From: Rhizomys pruinosus
Taxonomy: Eukaryota > Chordata > Mammalia > Rodentia > Spalacidae
Length of the DNA: 64,000 nt
Assembly: GCA_009823505.1 (NCBI GenBank)
Contig: VZQC01009601.1
Coordinates: 2,866,440 to 2,930,439 of the forward strand
Direction of reading: 5' to 3'
In this document: piece after piece, positions 1 to 11,005 of the stretch
How the letters are laid out: every line of letters begins with the position of its first letter
Numbering within the stretch: the first letter of the stretch is position 1
Notes under the pieces: generated by a model
What the model was told of the DNA's origin: nothing
The model's database searches: none
The model's input: the letters and a program-made list of their open reading frames with translations, nothing else
Program-made: the position numbers and the translations under genes

Positions 1-324
1 ATTACTTCTATACCAGTCAGCTCTAATTTACCATTAATGGATGACTTCATTACCACCCTGTTTTTCTTTGTTCTGTGAAAAAGAGGTAAGGAGGTCTCTC
101 ATATTGAAACTGTGCTGCACCTAGAAGGTAAAGTTCGTTAGGACTCACTGTAAACAGATGTTACACCTATGGTCCTCAGAGATGTTTGATGCCTGTAGCA
201 GTCTGAGGCTTCTCTTCCTTTTAGTGTTAAGATGGGTGAATTAATAAATATAAAATAATGTCAATAATGTATATGCTTCCATTTTATGAATTCATTTTCT
301 TTAGAAAAAAAACTTTTTCTATAT

Positions 325-325
<1 letters not shown>
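1..325. other. Unclassified AT-rich sequence
   Basis: No repeat family, splice-bounded exon or sustained reading frame is recognised here. Confidence 0.5.

Positions 326-327
<2 letters not shown>

Positions 328-371
<44 letters not shown>
328..371. repeat. (TG)n microsatellite
   Basis: About 21 uninterrupted TG units are seen. Reading frames crossing it encode only Cys-Val repeats, an artefact of the dinucleotide. Confidence 0.97.
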
Positions 372-616
372 TGTTAAGGCACATGCTTGGAAAACAGAGT
401 ACAGCTTGAGGGAGTCTGTTCTCTTCTACAACCAAATGTGTCCCGGGGACAGAATTCAGATTGCTAGGCTTGAGGGCAAGCACATTTATCCTGTCTTGAC
501 AGCCTGAGCTTAGTATCTTTTAAATATTTAAATGCAGGTTTTGGAAAATTACCTTTAAAGTTTACCTGTCCTTATTTGTTACATATGCATTTTTTTCTGA
601 CACAGAAAAACAGTAA

Positions 617-832
617 AGGGGCTGGAGAGATTGTTCAGAGGTTTAGAACACTGGCTGTTCTTGTAGCTGACCTGGATTTGAATCCCAGCACCCACATGGC
701 GACTAACAACCACCCATAACTCCAGTTCCAGAAGATCCACTGTCCTCTTCTCTCCTCTGTGGGTACTGCACAACAGGGGTACATTTATACACATGTTGGC
801 AATACATTCATACACAAAAAATAAATATTTAA
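617..832 (+). mobile_element. B3-type tRNA-derived SINE, old copy
   Basis: It begins with a diverged GGGGCTGGAGAGAT head, has the central cagcacccacatggcg block, then the aactccagttcc block and ends in an A-rich tail near 830. Several CpG sites of the family have decayed, so this is an old insertion. Only one copy of the aactccagttcc block is present, the ancestral state. Confidence 0.85.
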
Positions 833-2375
833 GAAGCACAGTAAAAGGAACAAAACGGCTGTCATATTTATGATATTTTTGAACATCTTTTTCTCTGGCT
901 TATTTTTCTATTTTTCTCCAGAGAGAAAAATCTGTTAGCATTAAACTTTACATTGAACACATAGTGTAACTTGTGACATACTGAAATATCCATTGTATAG
1001 GTCGATCTATCCATTATAAATGTAAATTGTTCTCTGTTCAAATGTCTTTTCATGGGTTACTGTAAAGTTTTATTGTTTCCCCAGCATGTCTTTGATATTT
1101 TCATCTATTCCTGCCTATCATCTCTCCTATCTTCTATTAGAGTCTCTTGGCATTGTAAATAGAATTATTCTTGTGAAGCAAAGTTGATTTTTATATTAAT
1201 TTTGCTGCTAGTTACCATTGAATTTTTTCCCATAGGCATAATAAATTCCCAGCAGATTATTTTGTATTTTCAGGGATTTTATTTCTTCTGTATCTTCTGT
1301 AAAAAAACATTAATATAATTTTCTTCTTTCTTGTTTTATAGTACATTTATATTTTCCATAAAAGACATTCTTTTTGTTTTCTAATATCCGTACAAAGATA
1401 AAATATTGCTTCCATTAAGACAAAGACAGGCCATGGAGAAATGCATGCTTATAAACATATTTGCTAGCTTCCTGGTTTTTGAAATGACTTTTCAGAACAC
1501 TGACTTTCACTCTTATTTTCCCAGGTGTAAGGCTATGTTGTTTGCTGAGTACTCTTTTATGAGTTTCACTTTATTTTGTTATAGTTTTTTCTCTTAAAAA
1601 CGTTTTCTCACTGATTAAGAACTAAATAGTGTCCTGATTGTACCCAGTGGTAAGGCATGACTCCTAATTTATATCCTTAAATTCTTGTTTTATCATATTT
1701 GGATCAGAGGTTGTTGCCCATGATATTTTTATATTATGGAATTTATTTTCAAATACATACCACATTAACAGAGAAAAAATATATTTATTTCCTTTCTAGG
1801 TATAATTTTTGACCTATTTGCATCAAAATCATTTCACAAATTTCCCATTTGCTGTTCTGTTTACTTTTGTATGCTGAGGTTTATAAGTGTCTTTTTGGCC
1901 ATTGTCTTTTGTCCAGTTTTCAGCTGATTTAATGCACTTTTTGTTTATGAACAAACACTAATTCATAACCAATGAATATAAATTGATGAATATTTCATGA
2001 ACATGAATTGATATAAATCAAAGAATAGCTTTTAAAATACTATTTGCATTCATTTTTAATTTAATATGAACGTTAAATAAAACATTAATCAGACTTTCAT
2101 TAATCTCTTAGTGGTAAAATAATGAAGCATCACGACTTGACTATTTATAAAACAAAAGGAATTTGTGGTCTTTCATTTCTCAAGGCTAGAAATACAATAT
2201 TCATTGTGGGCAGTAATGGCCCTCTGGGAGCGAGGAGAACACGTCCCTGTCTATGGCTATAGACAACTCATTCCCATCTTAGAGTGTTGGCTTTGCTGGA
2301 TAAGTTGTGGCTATTCTCACTTATATGAAAAGATGATTGGCTTCCCCTCTGGCATTGTTTTTGTTTGATTATATT
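833..2375. other. Unclassified AT-rich sequence
   Basis: About 1.5 kb of AT-rich sequence without a repeat family I can name. Open frames are below 70 codons and show no protein signature. Very old LINE sequence would not be recognisable by eye. Confidence 0.45.
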
Positions 2376-2517
2376 TTTTAAGAGACAGAACTCTCTGTTG
2401 CTCCAGCTGGGCTAGAACTCACTATATAGGCAAAGCTGGCCTTGATCTCACAGAGATTGCCTGCCTCTTTCTTCCAAGTACTGGGATTAAGGCATGCACC
2501 ACCATGCCCTTCTCTGG
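2376..2517 (-). mobile_element. B1 SINE (antisense)
   Basis: Read on the plus strand it runs from a T-rich stretch through gagacagaactctctg, the ctagaactcact block, and tgggattaaggcatgcacc, which is the reverse complement of a 7SL-derived B1. It is moderately diverged. Confidence 0.85.
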
Positions 2518-2755
2518 CAACATCATTTTCTGCTATATCAGCTCTTTTATGTTCTGCATTTTTCTGCTTTCTGAATATTTCTTTGTCTTTTTTTTTTGTA
2601 CTTTCTTGTCTTTGAAAATATATATTTTCTGCTTGTATCGTTACAGTGTTTAATATCATACATATGACATGATTTAATAAATGTGATATCTTATTTGGTA
2701 GACACTAATTCAATGCTAGAGTAATCAATTTTCAATTCCTTTTTCCTACATAGCT

Positions 2756-4345
2756 CAATAGATTTTTTGTTTTTTTGTTTTTACTGAAGTTTTGTGCATT
2801 TTGTACATAATTTCTCCGTCCAATTTAGATTCATTTCCCCTTTCCATGCCCCCCACACCACCTGAGCCCATGAATTCTGCCATACATGTCTTGTATCTTT
2901 TTCTGAGTCTTTTTAAAGTTTTTTTTTTTATGCAGAGGATTATTGTTTTGGGGAGAAGTATACTGCTTTAGTCAGTTCTTTGTCCCAGTCCCTTTGTTGT
3001 TCCCTCCAAATTGTATTGCTTCAAAATATGCATATATGTGTCACACATATACTAAAATTATGTCATCTGAAAATAGACTGCATGTTAATTCCAAATCATA
3101 TTTCAGAATTCACATTTTCCCTTTTAATTTTACATTATTCTGAAATATGCATACAAACCCTCCACCCATATACCGAAATTACAAGTCTGAAAATAAGTGG
3201 TAGGTTAATTCATATTATCAGAGCACAGTTGCTTTCAGATAAAAAGAAATATAATATTAACATTGCTGTTTACCTTTCAACTAGGGATTTGGTGCTAGCA
3301 TCCACAAATGAGGAATATCATTTGTTGTCATTTTTCTTGGGCTGTGTTACTTCACTTAGCACAATGTCTTCTAGTTCCATCCATTTACCTGCAAATTTCA
3401 TGTTGTCATCTTTCCTTACTACTGCATAGAACTCCATTGTGTAGATGTACCACATTTTCTTTATCCACTCATCTATTGAGGGGCGCTTGGGTTTGGTTCC
3501 ACCTCTTTGCTATTGTGGAGAGAGCTGCCATAAACATGGATGTGCAGCTCTTTCAAAACTCAAAAAAAAATAAAATCCATGGATGTGCATGTATTTCTGC
3601 AATAGGATGAGTCTTGTGGGTATATACCCAGGAGTGGTATGGCTGAATCAGGTTGTAGGCTCATTTGGAGTCTTTTAAGGGTTCTCCACACTGATTTCCA
3701 TAATGGTGGTAGGGGTTTACGTTCCCACCAGCAGTGGATGAGTTTTCCCCTTTCCCCACAACCTCTCCAGCATTTGGTATCATTTGTTTTCTTGATTCTA
3801 GCCAGTCTTATTGGAGGGAGATATCTTAAAGTGGTTTTGATTTCCATTTCCTTAATTATTAACTATGTTGAACACTTTTAAAGATGTTTCTCAGCCAACT
3901 TTACTTCTGTTCAGCTCTTTATTCCATTTTTTGAATGGGGGTCATTTATTTTCTTCCTCCTTTTTTTTGGGGGGGGTAGTTTATATACTCTGGATGTTGA
4001 TGCTCTATCAGATGCATCACTGGTGAAGGTTTCTTCCCACTCTGTGAGTTTTCTTTTCACTTTATTGATTGTTTATTTCACTATACAAAAGCTCTTGAAT
4101 TTAATAAGGTCCCATTTGTCAATTGTTGACCTCATTCCCTGTGTGCTCTGTCTGATTTAGAAAGTCTTTTCCTATCCCAATGTCTTGTAGGTTGCTGCCG
4201 ATGTTTTCTTCTATCATCTTCAGAGTTTTGGGTTTCATGTTGAGGTCTTTGATCCATTTGAATTCATTTTTGTACAGGGTGAGAGGTAGGGGTTTAATTT
4301 AATTCTTCGACAAGTGGTGATCCAATGGTGTTGTCAATACTGGAT
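2756..4345 (-). mobile_element. LINE-1 fragment: end of ORF2 and 3' UTR, antisense
   Basis: The plus strand reads as the complement of a rodent LINE-1 3' portion. The UTR-like part (about 2,780-3,300) lies left of an ORF2-derived part holding the complement of the conserved C-terminal region (for example ccattgtgtagatgtacc near 3,434 and gggtatatacccaggagt near 3,618). Frames on the minus strand are broken. The ORF2 part stops near 4,345, so the element is 5'-truncated. The same architecture recurs at 54.86-56.25 kb and in part at 60.3-61.5 kb. Confidence 0.85.
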
Positions 4346-4382
4346 CACCAATAGATAATATTTTAAATATTAATTTTTTCTT

Positions 4383-4605
4383 TTTAAAACTTTATTTATT
4401 ATTTTATGTGTATGAGTGTACTGTCCGCATGTAAGTAGGTGCACCCGTGTCATGCAGTGCTGAGGAGGTCAGAAGAGGGTGTCGGATTCCCTTGGAACTG
4501 GAGTTAAAGACAGTTCTTAGCCTCCATGTGGGTGCTGGGAATTGAACCCAGGTCCTCTGCAAGAGCAGTCGGTGTTCTTAACCGCTGAGCCATCTCTCCA
4601 GCCCC
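4383..4605 (-). mobile_element. B2/B3-type SINE (antisense)
   Basis: The plus strand starts with an A-tail complement, carries one ggaactggagtt block, and ends with gagccatctctccagcccc, the reverse complement of the SINE head. There is no 17-bp duplication, so it belongs to the older subfamily. Confidence 0.9.
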
Positions 4606-5448
4606 AAATATTAGTTTTTCTAATACTTTTAATATTAAAATATATCTAAATTTAAATGATTTGAAGTATCAGAAATAAGAGTTTTATAATTAGGTTTATA
4701 TAAGAAGAAACAATATTCTTACACAACTATATAATTTCTTTCACGTAGTGTGAAATACATTTTCACTCATACTGTGTGGTAAACCTGATTCTCAGATTCC
4801 TTTTTGACTTAAATGTTAAATGGAGTTTAAAGTCAACTATTTTGTGACATAGCCTCTCTGTCAACTAGCATTCCAATGGGGTTTGTCTTTTAACATTTTC
4901 ACCATGGTAGCTTTATCAGAAACATATTCTACTGGGCCTTGCATTATCAGAGATCCCTGCTTTTGCCCCTTCATTTCAACAATCTGTCTTAAGTATATTA
5001 TTTTGTTCCATCTCTGTTCCTGGAGGATAGTGTGTTTAGTCCATCATTTTCTAATGATGTATATTACTGTGAACTTAATGCCAACTTGATTTTTTCCTCT
5101 TATATGTCTGTTTGCTTGAATGTCCAAATAATCATATTTTTGTCTGCAAAATTTATATTACCTAGGAAGTCTTTCAGTTTTAATCTTATGTGTCAATTTT
5201 CCTTAAGGTATGGTGTGATTTAAACATTTTATTTCTTATTTCTGGAATATTTTCATGAATACTACTTTAAACAAATATTTAGGTTCTATTTGATTATTCA
5301 AAATTTTAAATACAGATTGACATATTCCCAGGTTCAGTATCTATCCTGTTTCTCTAATATTACCCCTGTCATAGTTTCTAGTATACATATTCATCTACTT
5401 TTAACTCTATAATTTTGTCAGTCTGTCCTGACTTCCACATTTTCTTTT
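4606..5448. other. Unclassified AT-rich sequence
   Basis: It may include very old antisense LINE-1 sequence because of its T-rich composition, but no diagnostic block is recognised. No credible frame is present. Confidence 0.4.
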
Positions 5449-5676
5449 CTAAATTTTATTCATTATTTTTATTTTCTGTGTATAAGTGTAATATCTGCAT
5501 GTAGGTGGGTGCACCTGTGTTGGGCAGTGCCCATGGAGGACAGAAGAGGGCATCAGATCCTCGGGAACTGGAGTTATAGATGGTTGTTAGCCACTATGCT
5601 ACGTGGGAGCTGGGAAACAATCCTGGGTCCTATGAAAGAGCAGCCAGTGCTCTTAACCCCTCGCCATCTCGCCTTC
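5449..5676 (-). mobile_element. B2/B3-type SINE (antisense), diverged
   Basis: The complement of the A-tail, a ggaactggagtt block, the agagcagccagtgctcttaa segment and a decayed head are visible in order. It is older than the copy at 4.4 kb. Confidence 0.85.
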
Positions 5677-5744
5677 CATATTTTCATTTTGTTTTAAAAG
5701 GTACATTATTTTTTCTCCTTGTTTTCTCTTAAAAATAATTCTAT

Positions 5745-6105
5745 TATATTTTTATTCTTTTATTTACTGTGCATATATTTGTGGGACATGTGCACATGTA
5801 CATGTAGCTGAGGTCAGAGGACAACTGTGAGGATCCATTCTCCTTCCTTTCAACTTGTGGGTCTTAGGATCAAACTCAGTTTACCAGTCTTGGTGTCAGT
5901 TTTTTTTTTTTTTTCTTTTCTTTTCGAGACAGGGTCTCCCTGTAGCCCCAGCTGGCCTGGAACTCACTCTGTAGACCAGGCTGGCCTTGAACTCATAAGA
6001 TTCGCCTGCCTCTGCTTCCCAGGTGCTAGGATTAAAGGCGTGCGCTACCACACCCAGCTTGGTGTCAGTTTTATCTGTGTGCTGAACTATCTTTTTGGCC
6101 ACAAC
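5745..6105 (-). mobile_element. Old B4-like SINE split by a B1
   Basis: A diverged antisense SINE runs from about 5,745 to 5,903 and resumes at 6,058-6,105 with a decayed head. The interruption is exactly the B1 described next, with its target-site duplication on both sides. Family assignment is tentative because of divergence. Confidence 0.55.
5889..6072 (-). mobile_element. B1 SINE with target-site duplication
   Basis: The body (about 5,905-6,057) is a well preserved antisense B1: T-run, gagacagggtctccctgtag, then ggattaaaggcgtgcgct and a head near 6,055. The duplication cttggtgtcagtttt lies at 5,889-5,903 and 6,058-6,072, which proves target-primed insertion into the older SINE. The CpG in the ggcgtgcgc segment is retained, suggesting a relatively young copy. 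Confidence 0.93.
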
Positions 6106-6243
6106 TTTTTTTCTGGGTCTTTATTTCAGTAATGGTTTTGTTTTCTTTTCCATTTCTTTTCTAAGACTGGACAACTCAGGTGTAGCTGTTTCTGTTGACT
6201 CATACTTATCATCTCCTGCCTAAACTTGTATTCTACCGTAAAT

Positions 6244-6430
6244 TTCTTTTTAATATTTTATTTATTATTTTTATTTTATGTGTATGAGTGTATTGCCTGC
6301 ATGTGTGTAAGTGCCCCTGTAATGTGCAGTGCTCCCAGAGGTCAGAAGAAGGTACCAGGTCCCCTGGAACTGGAATTATGGATCACCATTAGCCACCATG
6401 TATGTGCTGGTATCCATTCCTGGCGACATT
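6244..6430 (-). mobile_element. B2/B3-type SINE, head missing (antisense)
   Basis: The A-tail complement, the gaggtcagaagaaggt segment and a ctggaactggaatta block are present. The sequence departs from the family after gtgctggtatccattcctgg, so the tRNA-related head is absent. It is a 5'-truncated or deleted copy. Confidence 0.8.
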
Positions 6431-6639
6431 TTCCTGGCATGTGATCTATTTTGGCCTTTAATGTTTTTACCTCTGTTCCTCCTTTTCTTCTTTTTTATGT
6501 GAAGAACATTTGCTTTTCAAATGTTGTTCACTTGAATTATGCAAATCTTCCCTGGGCCAGTGATTGTTTGATTTCAAAATGGAAAAAGTCCAGAGGTACA
6601 AAATTTTCACAATAGAGTTCATCATGATACAAGTAAGTG

Positions 6640-6836
6640 TGTGGGGTGGGGGAGAAGAAGAGGGAGAAGTGGGAGGAGAGGAAGAGGGAGAGGGAGAGGG
6701 GGAGATGGAGGGGGAGAGGGAGGGGGAGGGGGGAGAGGGAGGGGGACAGGGATGAGGAGGGGGGAGAGGGAGAGAGAGAGGGAGAGGGAGAAGGAGAGAG
6801 AGAGGGAGAAGGAAAGGGAGAGAGAGAGAGAGACTA
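6640..6836. repeat. Nearly pure purine tract, (GGGAGA)n-like
   Basis: About 195 bp are almost entirely A and G on the plus strand, with only a few pyrimidine interruptions. Runs of GGGAGA, GGGGGA and GAGAGA alternate without a fixed period. Open frames on either strand give Arg/Glu/Gly or Ser/Leu/Pro low-complexity peptides and are not genes. Confidence 0.95.
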
Positions 6837-7026
6837 GAGAGCTACAGAAAGGTAGATATAGACACACAGAGAAAGAAATTTTGTTAGTTTCATATTTGAT
6901 TTGAATTAATTTCTAATTTTCAGACTCTTATGTTTTGCCTAGACTTAATATTTACCTTTGAACCTTAGTTACATTGATCTTCGAAACTCAGATGATCATT
7001 TCAATATCAAAATTTAAAAAAAATCA

Positions 7027-7175
7027 ATCAGGGTGTGTTGGCATATCCCTTGGATTCCAGTACCCTGAGGCAGAGGCAGGCAGATCTCTCTGAAGTTGAG
7101 GCCAGCCTAGACTACAAAGTCAGTTCCAGGCCAACTGGGGCTGCAGGGGGACCGTATCTCAAAAAAACAAAAATT
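7027..7175 (+). mobile_element. B1 SINE
   Basis: The order is gtgttggcatatccctt, gaggcagaggcaggcaga, ggccagcctagactacaaag, then a tctcaaaaaaacaaaaa tail. It is moderately diverged. Confidence 0.88.
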
Positions 7176-7630
7176 TCTAAGGCTCAAAAATATGTACAAC
7201 TTCTTCAATAATCATAATTTCTAATGGCATGTCTGGAATTCAAAACAAATCTGCAAAATACCAAGCTGCAAACTCCTAGCTGTCACATCATACCCCTTTA
7301 ATTTTATATCCAAAGTATTCATGAATTCAGGGAATAAATACAGATATTCTGGCCTGATGTTTCTTGCAGAGAGCTGATGTTCCTTTGTAAAAAGCTTCAG
7401 AACAACACAATGGTTTTAGGAAATCTCTAAAGATCAAGGTCCATAATGTTGGAGTTCAAGTCCTTTCAGGTTTTCTTCTGTCAGCTTGAAGTTGAGGTTA
7501 GCAAATAGCCATCTTTATTTCTTTACAAAACTACTTTTAGCCTTCTAAAAAGAATGCATATGAGAATGTCCTAAACTATACTGATTTTAAGAAATTTCTC
7601 TGCTCTAATAAAAATATTTACCTTTCTTTT
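7176..7630. other. Unclassified sequence
   Basis: No recognised repeat, RNA or coding signal. Confidence 0.45.
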
Positions 7631-7788
7631 TGGTTGTTTAGTTGTTTTGCTGTTTCTTTTGATAGGGTCTCCCTGTAGCCCTAGTTTCGTGGAACTTGCT
7701 GTGTAGACCAGGATGCCTTCACTCTCACAGAGATCCACCAGTCTCTGCTTCCCAGTACTGGGAATTAATGATCTGTGCTACCGTCCTA

Positions 7789-7790
<2 letters not shown>
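7631..7790 (-). mobile_element. B1 SINE (antisense), diverged
   Basis: The plus strand reads from a T-rich stretch through tagggtctccctgtagccct and a cagagatccacc segment to a decayed head. It is directly followed by a (GT)n array. Confidence 0.83.

Positions 7791-7834
<44 letters not shown>
7791..7834. repeat. (GT)n microsatellite
   Basis: About 22 GT units, abutting the 5' head side of the neighbouring antisense B1 rather than its tail. Confidence 0.97.
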
Positions 7835-7836
<2 letters not shown>

Positions 7837-8123
7837 CTACACCTAGGTGATTTAATTTAAGCTATTAAAGAAAAATGATCAGTGGTGGCAGATGTATGGT
7901 ACAGCGTCTGGTCTTAAAACAACCTTTGTAGCAGTGGGCATTCAATTAACAAAATGCATTTTCCAGATTATTAGAAAAGATACATCAGACACTTAAGCAA
8001 GAAAAGCTCTTACAGAGGAAGGAAAAATCAGCTTTCTCCAGGGACTAGATCCCTAAGAGGTTATCTAATGTCAAATGGATAGTCCTAAATTCAGTTACAT
8101 AATGGTGCTCAAGGCGTGCGCAT

Positions 8124-8124
<1 letters not shown>

Positions 8125-8162
<38 letters not shown>

Positions 8163-8169
8163 CACACAC
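8125..8169. repeat. (CA)n microsatellite
   Basis: About 18 CA units followed by an interrupted CCCACACACC end. Confidence 0.96.
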
Positions 8170-8236
8170 CAAGAGAGATTTAAGAAGAAGACAAGAAAAT
8201 GAGAGGGAGTGAGATAACATGAGAAGAGTTAATGGA

Positions 8237-8330
8237 GCCAGGCATGGCGGCACATGCTTTTAATCCCAGTACTCAGGAGGCAGAGGCAGGTGGATCAAGG
8301 CCAGCATGGTCTACAAAAGTGAAAAAGACC
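8237..8330 (+). mobile_element. B1 SINE, 3' part deleted
   Basis: It begins gccaggcatggcggcac, has gaggcagaggcaggtgga, and ends soon after ggccagcatggtctac. The right end of the monomer is missing. Confidence 0.83.
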
Positions 8331-8420
8331 AAAAAATAAAAGAGTTCATGGGAGACAAAGAGGGATTGAAATAATGCAAAGGCTATACTTATGCATAAAA
8401 TTCTCAAGCGGTGGGGGGGG

Positions 8421-8632
8421 GTGGGGTTGGAGAGATGGCTGAGGTTAAGAGCACTCGCCGCTCTTGCAGAGGACAAGGGTTCAATTCCCAGCACCTCCAT
8501 GGTAGCTAAGAACTGCCCATAAATCCAGGGTATCTAATGCTCTCCTCTGACTCCAAAATCATTACACGATATGGGTGCACTTACATACATGCACACAATA
8601 CACTCATATACATAAAATAAAACATAAAGTAT
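8421..8632 (+). mobile_element. B2/B3-type SINE
   Basis: A short G-run leads into ggttggagagatggctgagg, followed by gcactcgccgctcttgcaga and a cagcacctccatgg block, then an A-rich tail. It has no 17-bp duplication and is moderately old. Confidence 0.9.
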
Positions 8633-9527
8633 TAAACAATAAAAACTTTTGAAAATTAAAAGAATTTATGTGAGGAATTGTATTGGAATTTTGGTGGCCA
8701 TTACATTGAATGTGTTGACTGCAGTTCATAAAATGGTTTTCTTTGGAGTATTCACCCTATCAGTCCATGCCATGGGCAATTTTCATTCTTCTGGTATCTT
8801 TTTCATTTTCTTTCCTCAGTTCTTTTCTTTTCATTACGCAAGTCTTTCATTTCCTTGGTTAATTTTTCCCCAAATATATGTTTTTTGGGCTGTGGTGCAT
8901 GGGGCTGCTTCCTTGATTCTTTTTGGTATATTTACTGCTATATAGGAGGGTATCAATTTTTGCATGTGAGTTTTTACCCTGCTCTTTGCTGAATCTATTT
9001 ATTGGCTCTAGGAGTTTCCTTGTGCTCTTTAGTTTCCTTTATATATAGGATAGAATTTTAGCATATGAAAATAAGATATTTCAATTTTCTTCTTTCATAT
9101 CTAGTATCTCTCATCTATGTATAATAATATGCATAATGAGATGACTTTTAATGTGATCTTAAATTCAGTTTGCAAGTACTTTATAGAGAGTATTTTCATC
9201 TATGTTCATCATGGTAATTGACATATAATCCTTGGTTTTGCTATGTACTTAATCTGGGTTGGTATTGAAGTAATACTACATTCACCAAAAATGCTTTGGA
9301 AGTGTTCATTTCTTTGTTATTTAATGGGAAATTTTGATAAGTATTGGTAATTAGTTCCTTGAAGTAGAATCCATCTGACCCTAGGCTTCTATTTAGGGGG
9401 ATATTTTAAATCATTGCTTCTATCACATTGATTTGTATGCTTAAATTATTTACATCCTCTTTGTTTAACTTTGGTAGGTTATAAATTTTTAGAAATTTAT
9501 CCATTTCTTCTATATTTTTTCCAGTTT

Positions 9528-9700
9528 AATGGAATATATATTTTTTAATTTTTTATATTTTGAGAATTTTATTGATGAGTATATTTGTATCATTACCCCC
9601 CTCCAACTTCTCCCATATCTTCCTGTGCTTTCACAATTTCTGTCCTCTTTATTATTGGCCTCTTCTTTATTAACGTTAATTATGCATGTGTGTGCATGTG

Positions 9701-9739
<39 letters not shown>

Positions 9740-9830
9740 TACTGAGTCCATTTAGTGGTGCTCATATGAGCATGTGTTTAGAGCTGATAACTTGTGCTTA
9801 GATAATTTTTTAAAGTATGTCATTATGATT
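9528..9830 (-). mobile_element. LINE-1 UTR-type insert within old LINE-1
   Basis: A T-rich start, a tgatgagtatatttgtatca stretch and a TG array followed by ctgagtccatttagtg resemble the antisense 3' UTR-type sequence found elsewhere in the window (21.8-23 kb, 24.3 kb). The older ORF2-like sequence continues on both sides, so I read this as nested. Family name not certain. Confidence 0.4.
9686..9737. repeat. (TG)n microsatellite
   Basis: TG units with CATG and CGTG interruptions on the left side, then a pure run. Confidence 0.95.
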
Positions 9831-10626
9831 CTCTGAATTTTTTTTTATGTCTGTTATAATGTCTCTCTTTAATCTTAGTTTTATATATTTTGATCGTTTC
9901 TTCCTTTTGGTCAGTTTGGCTAAAAATTTTTCAATCTCGTTATTCTTCTCGATGAACCAACTCTTTCTTTCATTAATTCTTTGTATTTTGTCCCATTTTT
10001 ATTTTATTAATTTCTGCCATGTGTCTTATAATATCCTCATAGTTTACTGTTTTTGTTATTTTTTTATTTTCATGGCTTAGAGGTGAAGGATTAAGTTATT
10101 AATTTGAGATTGCTCAATTATTTTGATGTAGGGACTTAGAGCCATAAACCTTGCTCTTTGGATTGCTTTGTCTCCCATAGATATTGGTATAATGTGCATT
10201 CATTTTTCATTTAATTCTAGGAATTTTCCATGCTCTTTCTTGATTTCTTCCTTGACCCAATTATCACTCACAGTGTGTTGTTTAGTCTCCATGAGCTTAG
10301 TTTCCATGTCCTTTCTATAGATTTTTTTATTGCTATTAACATCTAGCTTTATTACATCAGATTTAGATAGAACACAGGAAAGTATTTCAATTTTCCTGTA
10401 TTAGTTGATAGTTGCTTTATATTTTAATATATGTGAACAATTTTGCAAAAATTTTCACATGCCGGTGAAAAGAATATGTATTCTTTAGTGTTTGGGTTGA
10501 ATATTCTGTAGATGCCTATTAGGTGGATCTTATTTATGATTTCACTTGACTCCAGTATTTCTCTGTTTAGTTTTTGTCATGATCATTTTGCTTTGTATTT
10601 TGATGAGAGATGGGTATTGAAGTCAC

Positions 10627-11005
10627 CCACTGTATTAGTTCTGTTTCTGTTGCTGTGTTAAAACATCATGAATGAGGCACATTATAGAAGGATGAGTTTA
10701 TTTGGCTTATGGCTCCAGAAGGAGAGGACCATAACTGTGGGGAAGACATGGTGGCAGGAGGTGACAGAGTAGAATACCAAGAGCTCACATCCTCAAGCTT
10801 GTACAAAAAGCAGAGCAAAACTGGAAATCTTGCATGGATTTAGAGCTCTCAAACCCTTCCCCCAGTGACATGCACCGTCCAGCATGGCCACACCTCCTAT
10901 GGCACTCCCCAAACAGTGCCATGAACCTTGGACCAAGTGTCCAAATACTTGGAGCCTATGGGAGACATTCTCATTCAAACCTTCAAATTCCACTCCCAGT
11001 CTGCC
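10627..11005 (-). mobile_element. MaLR-like LTR remnant (antisense)
   Basis: The plus strand opens tgtattagttctgtttctgt and ends near ggagcctatgggagacattc and a cattcaaacc segment. Read on the minus strand this is the TG...CA layout of ERVL-MaLR-type LTRs, with sister copies at 36.43-36.75 kb and 37.6-37.9 kb. The exact subfamily cannot be assigned by eye. Confidence 0.5.

Larger units (their letters stand above)
8645..10627 (-). mobile_element. Old LINE-1 ORF2-derived sequence (antisense)
   Basis: The plus strand is T-rich and matches the complement of a LINE-1 ORF2 body: segments such as atctgggttggtattgaagt (9,251), ccaactctttctttcattaa (9,957) and atgagagatgggtattgaag (10,602) follow in the order expected. 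The frame is lost throughout, so this is an ancient pseudogenic copy. An insert at about 9,528-9,830 interrupts it. Sequence similarity ends at 10,627, where an LTR-like repeat begins. Confidence 0.7.

Noticed and set aside
2980..3429. 149-codon plus-strand frame
   Set aside because: It lies on the non-coding strand of a LINE-1 3' end; a similar T-rich stretch recurs at 55 kb without the same frame.
6637..6904. Arg/Glu-rich and Ser/Leu-rich frames on both strands
   Set aside because: They are direct translations of a purine tract, in several overlapping frames at once.
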